Program-made: the position numbers and the translations under genes
Source of the DNA: Candidatus Saccharimonadota bacterium
Lineage (GTDB): Bacteria; Patescibacteriota; Saccharimonadia; Saccharimonadales; Saccharimonadaceae
DNA: 64,000 nt
Direction: 5' to 3'
NCBI GenBank assembly: GCA_905365145.1
Contig: CAJPIO010000001.1
Coordinates: 1-64,000 of the forward strand
The notes under the pieces: model-generated
Database searches by the model: none
Seen by the model: the letters and a program-made list of their open reading frames with translations, nothing else
Told to the model about the DNA's origin: nothing
In this document: in pieces, positions 1-6,496 of the stretch
How the letters are laid out: each line of letters starts with the position of its first letter
Position numbering within the stretch: position 1 is the first letter of the stretch

Positions 1-1676
1 TTACTACGCGTTCGTATATTTATTCTCGCGAGGAGTATTATTATAAGCTGGCTCAGGAGGCTGGTGAATCGGGGACGGCGGCAGCCAATGCTTGTTTGGA
101 TATGAATAACTGGAAACAGACATGGGGTCATGTCCCTGGGGCTGCTGGCTTGTATCTGACGCCAAGCAGCGACTGCAAAGGTCAAGACGGCAAGATTCCG
201 ACCAACAAATACGTCATGAGCGAAGGCTCGATCCGTACAATTTTCACCGTTGGCGACCTTAATTTTCATGATGATCATCATTCGGATGTATCGGCTGTTG
301 GCAAGACGCAGCTTGTGGACTCTGGCGGTACGGTTTTGCGAGAATACACTGTTTCGGTCAAAAAACTTATCACTCGTCCCGGTCTGATTGCGACGAAGTC
401 TTCTAGCGGTACATATCGAACGTGCGGTATTTTGTCTAATAGTATTTGGTGCTGGGGCAGAAACCGCTACGGACAGTTGGGTAATGGTAGGTCAGTTGGC
501 GGTAATCCTAGTAAGCCAGCGCAAGCTGCGCTTAGCGTTGACTCCGATATACCCGTTAAAGTAGTCAAGCAAACAGGAGTTCTCTACGGCAAGAGAATCG
601 ATAATTTATTTACCGCCCAGTATCATAGCTGCGCTCTAGCTGAAGGTAAAGTTTATTGCTGGGGTTATAACGGTACTGGTCAGCTTGGTAATGGACGATC
701 CGGCCCAGAAGAACATTCAAATGTTCCTATTGAGGTTAAGGGGGCGCTGGCTGGTAAAACGGTAACTAGTATCGGCGGTTCATATAATACTTCGTGTGCT
801 ATCGCTGGCGGCAAGATATATTGCTGGGGTGAGGGTTATCACGGCGTGACTGGTACTGGTGACAATACAAAGGTGCGTGCATGGCCGACTTTAGTTAGAA
901 CAGGTGTTTCTGGCGGTCTGCCGAGTAATTATACGGCAACTGCGCTAGCGACCAGTGGTACGCGGTCGATGAATATGTGCGCTATCGCCAATGGCTTTGC
1001 TTATTGCTGGGGTCAGAATAATGTTGGTCAGATTGGCAATAATACATCTGCTAGCCCTGCCACTCAGCCAGTCTATAGTCCTATGAGAGTTTCTGGTTTG
1101 ACCAATGTAACGAATATATCACAGGATGGATATTTGGCCCAAAGCGGTGAGCCAGACAGATTTACTCATGTATGTGCTACCGCTAACGGCGAGGCATACT
1201 GTTGGGGTAACGGCCGTGCTGGACAGCTAGGTATGGCACACATTGGCTATATTGACAAGAAGAGTACCCCAGTTAAGGTTGATCGTCCGGCGGGCCTGTC
1301 TCCATCAGATAAAGTGAAGAAAGTCGAGGTGGGTATTTGGCACTCATGTATGCTAATGAATAGCGGTAGAGTATTCTGTTGGGGAACAAATACGTATGGC
1401 CATTTGGGAGCAAACCTTGCTCTTGGTGCACTCCCGAATAATCGATCAGTAAAGCCGATACCGATATTAGTTGGCACTGGTGGAATTCCGGCTGGGGAGA
1501 GGATAATTGACTTAGCTGCTGGCGCTAACCGCGGATGCGCAGTGGTGGAAAACGGGCGTTCGTACTGCTGGGGCTTGAATGACGCCGGGCAAATTGGCGA
1601 CGGTACCCATATTGATGCCCGCGCGCCAACCGAGTCGCTGTTCCTGCGCCCGACACAGAATCGCTACATCTATTAA
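1..1676 (+). CDS. RCC1-repeat secreted or surface protein, 5' truncated by window edge
   Basis: The frame is open from base 3 to the stop at 1674-1676, so the true start lies outside the window; 557 residues are visible. The C-terminal three quarters hold about seven RCC1-type repeats with cores such as YCWGYNGTGQLGNG, YCWGQNNVGQIGNN and FCWGTNTYGHLGAN, which should form a beta propeller. Each blade carries a Cys about 10 residues before a Cys-Trp-Gly, a regular pairing that suggests disulfides and therefore an extracytoplasmic location (inference). The N-terminal 130 residues match no domain I recognise. A type IV pilin gene follows 80 bases downstream, so a pilus-associated or adhesive role is possible. 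The RCC1 call is firm; the function is unknown. Confidence 0.8.
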   Translation, partial: TTRSYIYSREEYYYKLAQEAGESGTAAANACLDMNNWKQTWGHVPGAAGLYLTPSSDCKGQDGKIPTNKYVMSEGSIRTIFTVGDLNFHDDHHSDVSAVGKTQLVDSGGTVLREYTVSVKKLITRPGLIATKSSSGTYRTCGILSNSIWCWGRNRYGQLGNGRSVGGNPSKPAQAALSVDSDIPVKVVKQTGVLYGKRIDNLFTAQYHSCALAEGKVYCWGYNGTGQLGNGRSGPEEHSNVPIEVKGALAGKTVTSIGGSYNTSCAIAGGKIYCWGEGYHGVTGTGDNTKVRAWPTLVRTGVSGGLPSNYTATALATSGTRSMNMCAIANGFAYCWGQNNVGQIGNNTSASPATQPVYSPMRVSGLTNVTNISQDGYLAQSGEPDRFTHVCATANGEAYCWGNGRAGQLGMAHIGYIDKKSTPVKVDRPAGLSPSDKVKKVEVGIWHSCMLMNSGRVFCWGTNTYGHLGANLALGALPNNRSVKPIPILVGTGGIPAGERIIDLAAGANRGCAVVENGRSYCWGLNDAGQIGDGTHIDARAPTESLFLRPTQNRYIY

Positions 1677-1756
1677 AAAACCACTTGCGCTTTCGTTATC
1701 GGTGTAGTATTATCAAATTACAATTAACTAACATAATAAATAGGGGGCACATTACT

Positions 1757-2212
1757 GTGACAACAAAACAACTTAAAAACCGAGGTTTCACCCTTGTCGA
1801 GCTCTTGATTGTGATCGTCATCATCGCAATTTTGACGGTGATTTCACTGATTGCTTATAATGGTATTCAGAACCAGGCGAAAACTTCAGCGTCTCAGGGT
1901 GTCATGAAGAATGTTGCTGATAAAGCACAAATTTATAATACTCAACAGCCTGATGGAGCTAATGGGTATCCAGCGGCGGTAGATGACTTATCTGCAGCAG
2001 GCAAAAGCGGTGAAACTTGGTATCTTGAGTCAAGCGCGTATGTAGTTGGTGGTAGTAGTAAGCCAACAAGCGCGCCGACTGGTGCTGATGCATCTAAAAC
2101 AATTTGGTACAAAGTTTGTAATGATGCTAAAGGTCGTCATGTAGGTATAACGATTTGGGGATGGGATTTCTCAAAGAACGAAGCAATTGAACGTGTAGTT
2201 GGTGAGTGCTAA
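1757..2212 (+). CDS. Type IV pilin-like protein (prepilin)
   Basis: A 151-residue prepilin. After a short basic leader comes the class III signal RGFTLVELLIVIVIIAIL, where prepilin peptidase cleaves between Gly and Phe and Glu is at +5, followed by the hydrophobic N-terminal helix that packs into the pilus core. The C-terminal half has a Cys pair (CNDAKG and the final GEC) that matches the D-region disulfide of major pilins. I chose the GTG at 1757, ten bases after a TAGGGGG ribosome-binding site; longer in-frame versions would put an implausible tail before the leader. It follows the RCC1 gene and is ended by a strong hairpin. Pili in this lineage are thought to serve attachment to host bacteria (established in general, inferred here). 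Confidence 0.88.
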   Translation: MTTKQLKNRGFTLVELLIVIVIIAILTVISLIAYNGIQNQAKTSASQGVMKNVADKAQIYNTQQPDGANGYPAAVDDLSAAGKSGETWYLESSAYVVGGSSKPTSAPTGADASKTIWYKVCNDAKGRHVGITIWGWDFSKNEAIERVVGEC

Positions 2213-2231
2213 AAATAGCTATTTAACTAGC

Positions 2232-2264
2232 AAAATACTCCGGTTTTTACCGGAGTATTTTTTG
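2232..2264 (+). terminator. Rho-independent terminator after the pilin gene
   Basis: An 11-bp perfect stem (AAATACTCCGG at 2233-2243 with CCGGAGTATTT at 2250-2260) with a 6-base loop, running into a T tract. Because of the A/T flanks it may also serve glyA on the other strand. Confidence 0.9.
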
Positions 2265-2294
2265 CCTAGATATTGGTTTTTGGTTGATGATGCT

Positions 2295-3566
2295 CTAGAC
2301 TTGATTTAGTTCTCTACAAAACTCCCTCACCTCCTCGCGCAAAACTCCTAATCTCTTCTCGTTCTCGCGGGCGTCAATCGCTTGCTTGATCCACTCAGCG
2401 ATTTGCGCCATGTCGTCGGGCTGGCAGCCGCGGGTGGTGATGGCGGGCGTGCCTAGGCGAATGCCGCTGGGTCGGAACATCGGCAGCGGGTCGTCGGGTA
2501 CGGCGTTGGCGTTTAGTGTCAGACCGATCTTATCGATAGCGATCTCGGCAGTTTTGCCATCGATACCAAAACTCTTGTTGATGTCGGCTAATATCAAGTG
2601 ATTGCTAGTGCCGCCAGTTACTAGCTGGAAGCCGCGTTTTTGCAGCTCTTCGGCTAGCTGCGCGGCGTTAGCGACGATATTTTTCGCGTAGTCGCGGAAC
2701 TCGGGCTGCAGCGCCTCGCCAAAAGCTACTGCCTTGGCAGCGATGGTGTTCATATGCGGGCCGCCTTGCATACCTGGGAAGACTGCCCGATCAATTAGTG
2801 TCGGGATGTTCTCGAGCGTTTTGGTGGGTTTTTTGAGCGGACTAGTCACCTTGCCCATACTGAGTATTAAGCCGCCGCGAGGGCCGCGCAGTGTCTTGTG
2901 GGTGGTAGTAGTCATAACATGAAAGCCGTAGTCAAGCGGATTCTTGGCTACGCCGCCAGCGATCAGCCCGGCAATATGCGCTACGTCGGCCATCAGCAGA
3001 CAGCCGTCGATTTCGCGGCCGATTTCGACGAATTTCGCCCAGTCCATTTCGCGCGGGTAAGCGCTAAAACCTGCTAGAATAATGCGCGGCTGATGCTCAT
3101 GTGCTAAGCGGCGAATCTCTTCGTAATCAATCTCGCCGGTTTCGATATTTTTCATTTTGTACGGGACGAAGTTGTATAAGTTAGCGCTGCGGGTGACAGG
3201 CGAGCCGTGCGTCAGGTGCCCGCCATGGCTCAAGTCCATCGCCAAGATAGTATCGCCTGGCTGGCACCAAGCACTATAGACCGCTTCGTTAGCTGGCGCG
3301 CCGCTGTGCGGCTGGACATTGGCGTGGTCGGCGCGGAATAATTTTTTGGCGCGGTCAATAGCTAATTGCTCGACGCGGTCGGTGAATTCTTGGCCGCCGT
3401 AATAGCGTCGGCCAGGGTATCCTTCGCTGTATTTATTGGTAAAAACGCTGCCAAGCGCTTCGCGAACGTTTTTGCTGACGTAATTTTCGCTTGGTATTAA
3501 TTCCAAACCGTCGCGCTGACGCTCCTCTTCGCCAGCGATGCAAGCGGCAACTTCGGTGTCTGTCAT
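2295..3566 (-). CDS. glyA: Serine hydroxymethyltransferase
   Basis: PLP enzyme interconverting serine and glycine while charging tetrahydrofolate with a one-carbon unit; cytoplasmic. 423 residues, the usual length for bacterial GlyA. Visible landmarks are LIPSENYVS near the N-terminus, [14 protein letters not shown], the PLP-lysine motif [14 protein letters not shown] and a C-terminal [11 protein letters not shown]. The ATG has a textbook ribosome-binding site (AGGAGG, 6 bases away), unlike many genes in this window. It stands alone here; folD at 8062 supplies the other half of one-carbon folate chemistry. Confidence 0.98.
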   Translation of the reverse strand: MTDTEVAACIAGEEERQRDGLELIPSENYVSKNVREALGSVFTNKYSEGYPGRRYYGGQEFTDRVEQLAIDRAKKLFRADHANVQPHSGAPANEAVYSAWCQPGDTILAMDLSHGGHLTHGSPVTRSANLYNFVPYKMKNIETGEIDYEEIRRLAHEHQPRIILAGFSAYPREMDWAKFVEIGREIDGCLLMADVAHIAGLIAGGVAKNPLDYGFHVMTTTTHKTLRGPRGGLILSMGKVTSPLKKPTKTLENIPTLIDRAVFPGMQGGPHMNTIAAKAVAFGEALQPEFRDYAKNIVANAAQLAEELQKRGFQLVTGGTSNHLILADINKSFGIDGKTAEIAIDKIGLTLNANAVPDDPLPMFRPSGIRLGTPAITTRGCQPDDMAQIAEWIKQAIDARENEKRLGVLREEVREFCRELNQV

Positions 3567-3655
3567 GATTATCCTCCTTTTTCTTATCTATATTTTAGCA
3601 CTTATAATCATTTACTGTAACGTTTTGAAATAGAGTTGGTCGCGATTGAATTTCT

Positions 3656-3683
3656 TGACAATATATCATATCAGGTATATTAT
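3656..3683 (+). promoter_or_regulatory. Sigma70 promoter of the HTH-MurA gene, leaderless
   Basis: TTGACA at 3656-3661, a 16-base spacer and TATTAT at 3678-3683. Transcription is expected to begin about 6-7 bases later, at the A of the ATG at 3690, so there is no room for a ribosome-binding site. Confidence 0.75.
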
Positions 3684-3689
3684 GGTGAT

Positions 3690-5213
3690 ATGAAAACGGC
3701 GAAGTATCTCAAAAATATCGGCGCGCTCATCCAAGAAACGCGCCAAGCACGTAATATGACTCAAAACGAACTGGCAGAGGAGCTTGGCACTAGCCAGTCG
3801 GCAATTAATCGAATCGAGAACGGCAAGCAGAATATCAGTCTCGAGATGATCGCGCGTATCGGCGAGGTGCTGTCAAGCGAAATAGTACGGATTAATAGCT
3901 CGGGCAAAACTAACTTTCGTATCAACGGCGGCCGGGAGCTGCATGGTGAAATTGAAATCAAAACTAGCAAGAACGCTGCTGTTGGATTGCTGTGTGCTAG
4001 CCTACTCAACAAAGGCAAAACGACGCTGCGCCGGGTAGCACGGATCGAGGAAGTCAATCGAATTATTGAGGTTCTGGAAAGTATAGGCGTGCGATGCCGC
4101 TGGATTAGCGAGCACGACCTCGAGATTGATCCGCCGAAAGCCTTGCAGCTCGACAGTATGGATGTCGAGGCTGCTAAGCGGACGCGCAGTATCATTATGT
4201 TTTTAGGTCCGCTATTACATCAATACGAGACGTTCAAGATACCGTTTGCTGGCGGTTGCAGTCTGGGTACGCGGACGGTTGAGCCGCATATGGCGGGTCT
4301 GGCACCGTTTGGTTTGAGTGTCGAGGCGGCCAATGACAACTATATTGCCACAGCTAAGCCGCAGCATGTCGACCGAGCGATTATTTTAACTGAACGTGGC
4401 GATACGGTTACCGAGAATGTCGTTATGGCGGCAGCGCTTTATGATGGTACGACTATTATTCGCAATGCTAGCCCGAACTATATGGTGCAAGATGTTTGTT
4501 TCTTTCTAGAAAAGCTAGGTGTCAAAATAGAGGGTATCGGTACCACTGTTCTCAAGATTACTGGCAAAAAATCAATTGACTGCGACGTCGAATACTTCCC
4601 AAGCGAAGACCCAATTGAAGCGATGAGTTTCGTGGCGGCTGGTGTCGTGACTGGTTCAGAAATTACTATCAGGCGCGTGCCGATTGAATTTATGGAGCTA
4701 GAGCTAGCGACTTTGGCGGGTATGGGTCTGCAGTACGATATTTCCGAAGAGTATATGGCGCGCAATGGCTGCACTCGTCTAGTTGATATCGTACTCAAAA
4801 AATCCGAATTGCATGCTCCAAAAGATAAAATTCATGCTCTGCCGTTTCCGGGTATCAACATGGATAATCTACCGTTCTTAGGATTATGTGCCACGGTAGC
4901 CAAGGGTCGCACGTTGATTCATGATTGGAGCTACGAAAATCGAGCAATCTACTTTACTGAACTGACTAAGATGAATGCTCAAGTAAATATGGTCGATCCG
5001 CACCGGGTTTATATCTCTGGCCCGACTCGCTGGAAGCCGGCTGATATCACAGCACCAGCCGCACTGCGTCCGAGCGTGGTGATTTTGCTAGCGATGCTGG
5101 CGGCGCCTGGCAAATCGGTACTGCGCGACGTTTACAATATCAATCGCGGCTACGAAGATATTGCTAACCGCCTGAACTCGCTAGGTGCAGATATCGAAAC
5201 CGTTTGGGAATAG
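3690..5213 (+). CDS. murA: UDP-GlcNAc enolpyruvyltransferase (MurA) with N-terminal XRE helix-turn-helix domain
   Basis: MurA transfers enolpyruvate from PEP to UDP-GlcNAc, the first committed step of peptidoglycan precursor synthesis. From the ATG at 3690 the protein has 507 residues, about 85 more than usual. The extra residues 1-70 form an XRE HTH domain (QARNMTQNELAEELGTSQSA then INRIENGKQNISLEMIARIG). The transferase follows: TSKNAAVG for the conserved Lys, FAGGCSLGTRTVEP with the PEP-binding Cys, FPGINMDNLPF near the catalytic Asp, and YENRAIYFTELTKMNA. The gene has its own promoter and a leaderless start. The fusion suggests that the enzyme also binds DNA, perhaps reporting precursor supply (inference). 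Sequence divergence from standard MurA leaves open that it is a paralogue. Confidence 0.9.
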   Translation: MKTAKYLKNIGALIQETRQARNMTQNELAEELGTSQSAINRIENGKQNISLEMIARIGEVLSSEIVRINSSGKTNFRINGGRELHGEIEIKTSKNAAVGLLCASLLNKGKTTLRRVARIEEVNRIIEVLESIGVRCRWISEHDLEIDPPKALQLDSMDVEAAKRTRSIIMFLGPLLHQYETFKIPFAGGCSLGTRTVEPHMAGLAPFGLSVEAANDNYIATAKPQHVDRAIILTERGDTVTENVVMAAALYDGTTIIRNASPNYMVQDVCFFLEKLGVKIEGIGTTVLKITGKKSIDCDVEYFPSEDPIEAMSFVAAGVVTGSEITIRRVPIEFMELELATLAGMGLQYDISEEYMARNGCTRLVDIVLKKSELHAPKDKIHALPFPGINMDNLPFLGLCATVAKGRTLIHDWSYENRAIYFTELTKMNAQVNMVDPHRVYISGPTRWKPADITAPAALRPSVVILLAMLAAPGKSVLRDVYNINRGYEDIANRLNSLGADIETVWE

Positions 5214-5232
5214 TGACAATCAAGCGCCTGTC

Positions 5233-5241
5233 TGCTATAGT
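5233..5241 (+). promoter_or_regulatory. Extended -10 promoter upstream of the tRNA-His unit
   Basis: TGCTATAGT, an extended -10 element (TGnTATAnT). A start near 5248 would include both the pseudo-tRNA at 5269-5342 and tRNA-His in one precursor. Confidence 0.5.
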
Positions 5242-5264
5242 AATAAATGCCCTGGGAAGGGGTG

Positions 5265-5342
5265 ATATGGCGGAAGTAGCTCAGTTGGACAGCCTTGAGC
5301 GTAGAAAATAGCGCTCGCTCTAACCAACTGACAAGTTTTCGC
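5265..5342 (+). repeat. Pseudo-tRNA upstream of tRNA-His: direct copy of its 5' end plus inverted copy of its D-arm
   Basis: The 24 bases at 5265-5288 repeat exactly at 5363-5386, which is the start of tRNA-His plus four flanking bases. The 16 bases at 5316-5331 are the exact reverse complement of tRNA bases 5379-5394 (D-loop and 3' D-stem). The segment can fold back on itself: GCGGAA at 5270 with TTTTCGC at 5336-5342 like an acceptor stem, TCAGTTGG with CCAACTGA, and GAGCG with CGCTC. From G1 to the end of this helix it is about 73 nt, which is tRNA-sized, but it has no anticodon or T arm. The same architecture precedes tRNA-Arg. Confidence 0.75.
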
Positions 5343-5366
5343 TAGTACATTTCGGATTAGCTATAT

Positions 5367-5444
5367 GGCGGAAGTAGCTCAGTTGGTTAGAGCGCTGGAT
5401 TGTGGCTCCGGAGGCCGTGGGTTCGAATCCCATCTTTCGCCCCA
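5367..5444 (+). tRNA. tRNA-His (GTG)
   Basis: Full cloverleaf: acceptor GCGGAAG with CTTTCGC, D-stem GCTC/GAGC, anticodon stem CTGGA/TCCGG around TTGTGGC (anticodon GTG), T-stem GTGGG/CCCAT. It carries the histidine identity pair, an encoded G at -1 (5367) facing C73 (5441), and an encoded CCA. Confidence 0.95.
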
Positions 5445-5488
5445 AATAAAACACCCGGTTTTCTTCATTAGTCTCGGGTGTTTTATTT
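5444..5488. terminator. Bidirectional terminator between tRNA-His and the 139-residue minus-strand gene
   Basis: A 14-bp perfect stem (5444-5457 with 5475-5488; core ACACCCG/CGGGTGT) flanked by A and T runs on both sides. It overlaps the last base of the tRNA CCA. Confidence 0.88.
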
Positions 5489-5506
5489 GACTCTAAATCA
5501 TAAATA

Positions 5507-5926
5507 CTATCGGTTGAACGGGTCGCGCGACGGCTTGATCGGCTCGGTGAAGGTGCGCGACGGAACGTCTGGCTCGGTTGTAGGCGTGATGAGCGACGAT
5601 TTATTTGTCTGCGTGGTTCCTGCGCTTCGCGAGTTTGCATCAGAGACCCGCGAGCTTTGCGGCTGGTTACTATTAGTCGCTTGCGTTCCGTTGGCGCTGG
5701 CTGCGGCGATTTTCTGGTCTTGCCACGCTTTGCGATAAGCGTTTCTGACTCCAGAATCCTTGTATGCGCCGATATATTGCCGGTTAGTGTTGGTGCTTTG
5801 GCGCTGCTGGAAGCTGTTTTTGGCAATCCTGCCGCCAACCTGCGGCTTGTTGTTGGTTAATCCGCTTGAGTGCATAGCATCGCTTTGCGTGCTATTAGTT
5901 GAGAAGCGGTCAAATAAACGTCCCAT
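5507..5926 (-). CDS. Hypothetical hydrophilic, low-complexity protein
   Basis: 139 residues from the ATG at 5926, which lies 6 bases after TATAAT (5938-5933), so a leaderless start. An in-frame extension would run into tRNA-Gly and was discarded. The protein is rich in Ser, Thr, Asn, Gln and Arg, has no membrane segment and no Cys, and is likely disordered, ending in PSRTFTEPIKPSRDPFNR. I do not recognise a family. Its promoter is back to back with that of tRNA-Gly. That it is a real gene rests on the promoter position and on the terminator at its end. Confidence 0.6.
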   Translation of the reverse strand: MGRLFDRFSTNSTQSDAMHSSGLTNNKPQVGGRIAKNSFQQRQSTNTNRQYIGAYKDSGVRNAYRKAWQDQKIAAASANGTQATNSNQPQSSRVSDANSRSAGTTQTNKSSLITPTTEPDVPSRTFTEPIKPSRDPFNR

Positions 5927-5932
5927 GCTTTT

Positions 5933-5958
5933 ATTATACACTAACGTAATGATATAAT
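5933..5958. promoter_or_regulatory. Divergent -10 elements for the 139-residue gene and tRNA-Gly
   Basis: TATAAT on the minus strand at 5938-5933 (6 bases from the ATG at 5926) and TATAAT on the plus strand at 5953-5958 (9 bases before tRNA-Gly). The two units share about 40 bp of control region. Confidence 0.65.
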
Positions 5959-5967
5959 GTATAGTGC

Positions 5968-6042
5968 GCGGGTGTAGTACAGCGGTTAGTATGCGAGTTT
6001 TCCAAACTCGAGATCGGAGTTCGATTCTCCGCACCCGCACCA
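5968..6042 (+). tRNA. tRNA-Gly (TCC)
   Basis: Acceptor GCGGGTG/CACCCGC, anticodon stem CGAGT/ACTCG around TTTCCAA (anticodon TCC), T-stem CGGAG/CTCCG, A73 and encoded CCA. The pseudo-tRNA of the Arg locus begins 9 bases after its end, so these elements are probably co-transcribed. Confidence 0.95.
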
Positions 6043-6050
6043 AAATATTT

Positions 6051-6130
6051 ACCCCGATAGCTCAGCTGGTGAGCCCTCAGCGACAAAAATCGCATAGCTC
6101 TATCCAGCTTCTGTCTAAGCGAATCGGGCG
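6051..6130 (+). repeat. Pseudo-tRNA upstream of tRNA-Arg: direct copy of its 5' end plus inverted copy of its D-arm
   Basis: Bases 6052-6069 (18 nt) repeat exactly at 6152-6169 in tRNA-Arg. Bases 6097-6109 are the exact reverse complement of tRNA bases 6164-6176. The fold parallels the His locus: CCCGA with TCGGG (6124-6128) like an acceptor stem, AGCTGG with CCAGCT, GAGC with GCTC, and a small inner hairpin GCGA/TCGC. The direct-repeat distance is 100 bp here and 98 bp at tRNA-His, but the inserted sequences differ. Confidence 0.75.
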
Positions 6131-6150
6131 ACTAAATACATTTTCAGAGT

Positions 6151-6227
6151 GCCCCGATAGCTCAGCTGGATAGAGCAGGAGACTTCTAAGCTCAAGGCCG
6201 CAGGTTCGAACCCTGCTCGGGGTACCA
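6151..6227 (+). tRNA. tRNA-Arg (TCT)
   Basis: Acceptor GCCCCGA/TCGGGGT (G1 faces T72), D-stem GCTC/GAGC, anticodon loop CTTCTAA (anticodon TCT), T-stem GCAGG/CCTGC, A73 and encoded CCA. The anticodon stem is weak: GGAGA against GCTCA gives three Watson-Crick pairs and purine-purine mismatches at 27-43 and 31-39. Confidence 0.88.
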
Positions 6228-6247
6228 TTATTCAACTAACCGATAAT

Positions 6248-6275
6248 AAAAACTCATCGCAATGATGAGTTTTTT
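6248..6275 (+). terminator. Terminator after tRNA-Arg
   Basis: An 11-bp stem AAAAACTCATC/GATGAGTTTTT with a 5-base loop and a T tract, ending the tRNA-Gly to tRNA-Arg unit. It is symmetric enough to act on the minus strand after tRNA-Lys as well. Confidence 0.88.
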
Positions 6276-6288
6276 ACATGGAGTTTCG

Positions 6289-6365
6289 TGGAGGGCCAGG
6301 AGGGGCTCGAACCCTCGACACCCTGCTTAAGAGGCAGGTGCTCTAACCAGCTGAGCTACTGGCCC
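6289..6365 (-). tRNA. tRNA-Lys (CTT)
   Basis: On the minus strand: acceptor GGGCCAG/CTGGCCC, D-stem GCTC/GAGC, anticodon stem CCTGC/GCAGG around CTCTTAA (anticodon CTT), T-stem GAGGG/CCCTC and encoded CCA (6291-6289). Base 73 reads as T, whereas A73 is usual for tRNA-Lys. A TATAAT lies about 10 bases upstream of the gene. Confidence 0.93.
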
Positions 6366-6496
6366 TTATCTTTTCATTATAGCATAGATAGAGGTAAAAG
6401 TAAATATGAACGCTAGGAGTTTTCGGTCTGTTGGGTAGTCGAATGATGACGCTTACTCTTGCTAATTCTGTGAAAATCGACGATAATATACGAATA

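Noticed and set aside
5320..5838. Minus-strand 172-codon ORF across tRNA-His
   Set aside because: It covers a tRNA gene and a terminator and overlaps a better supported gene in another frame.
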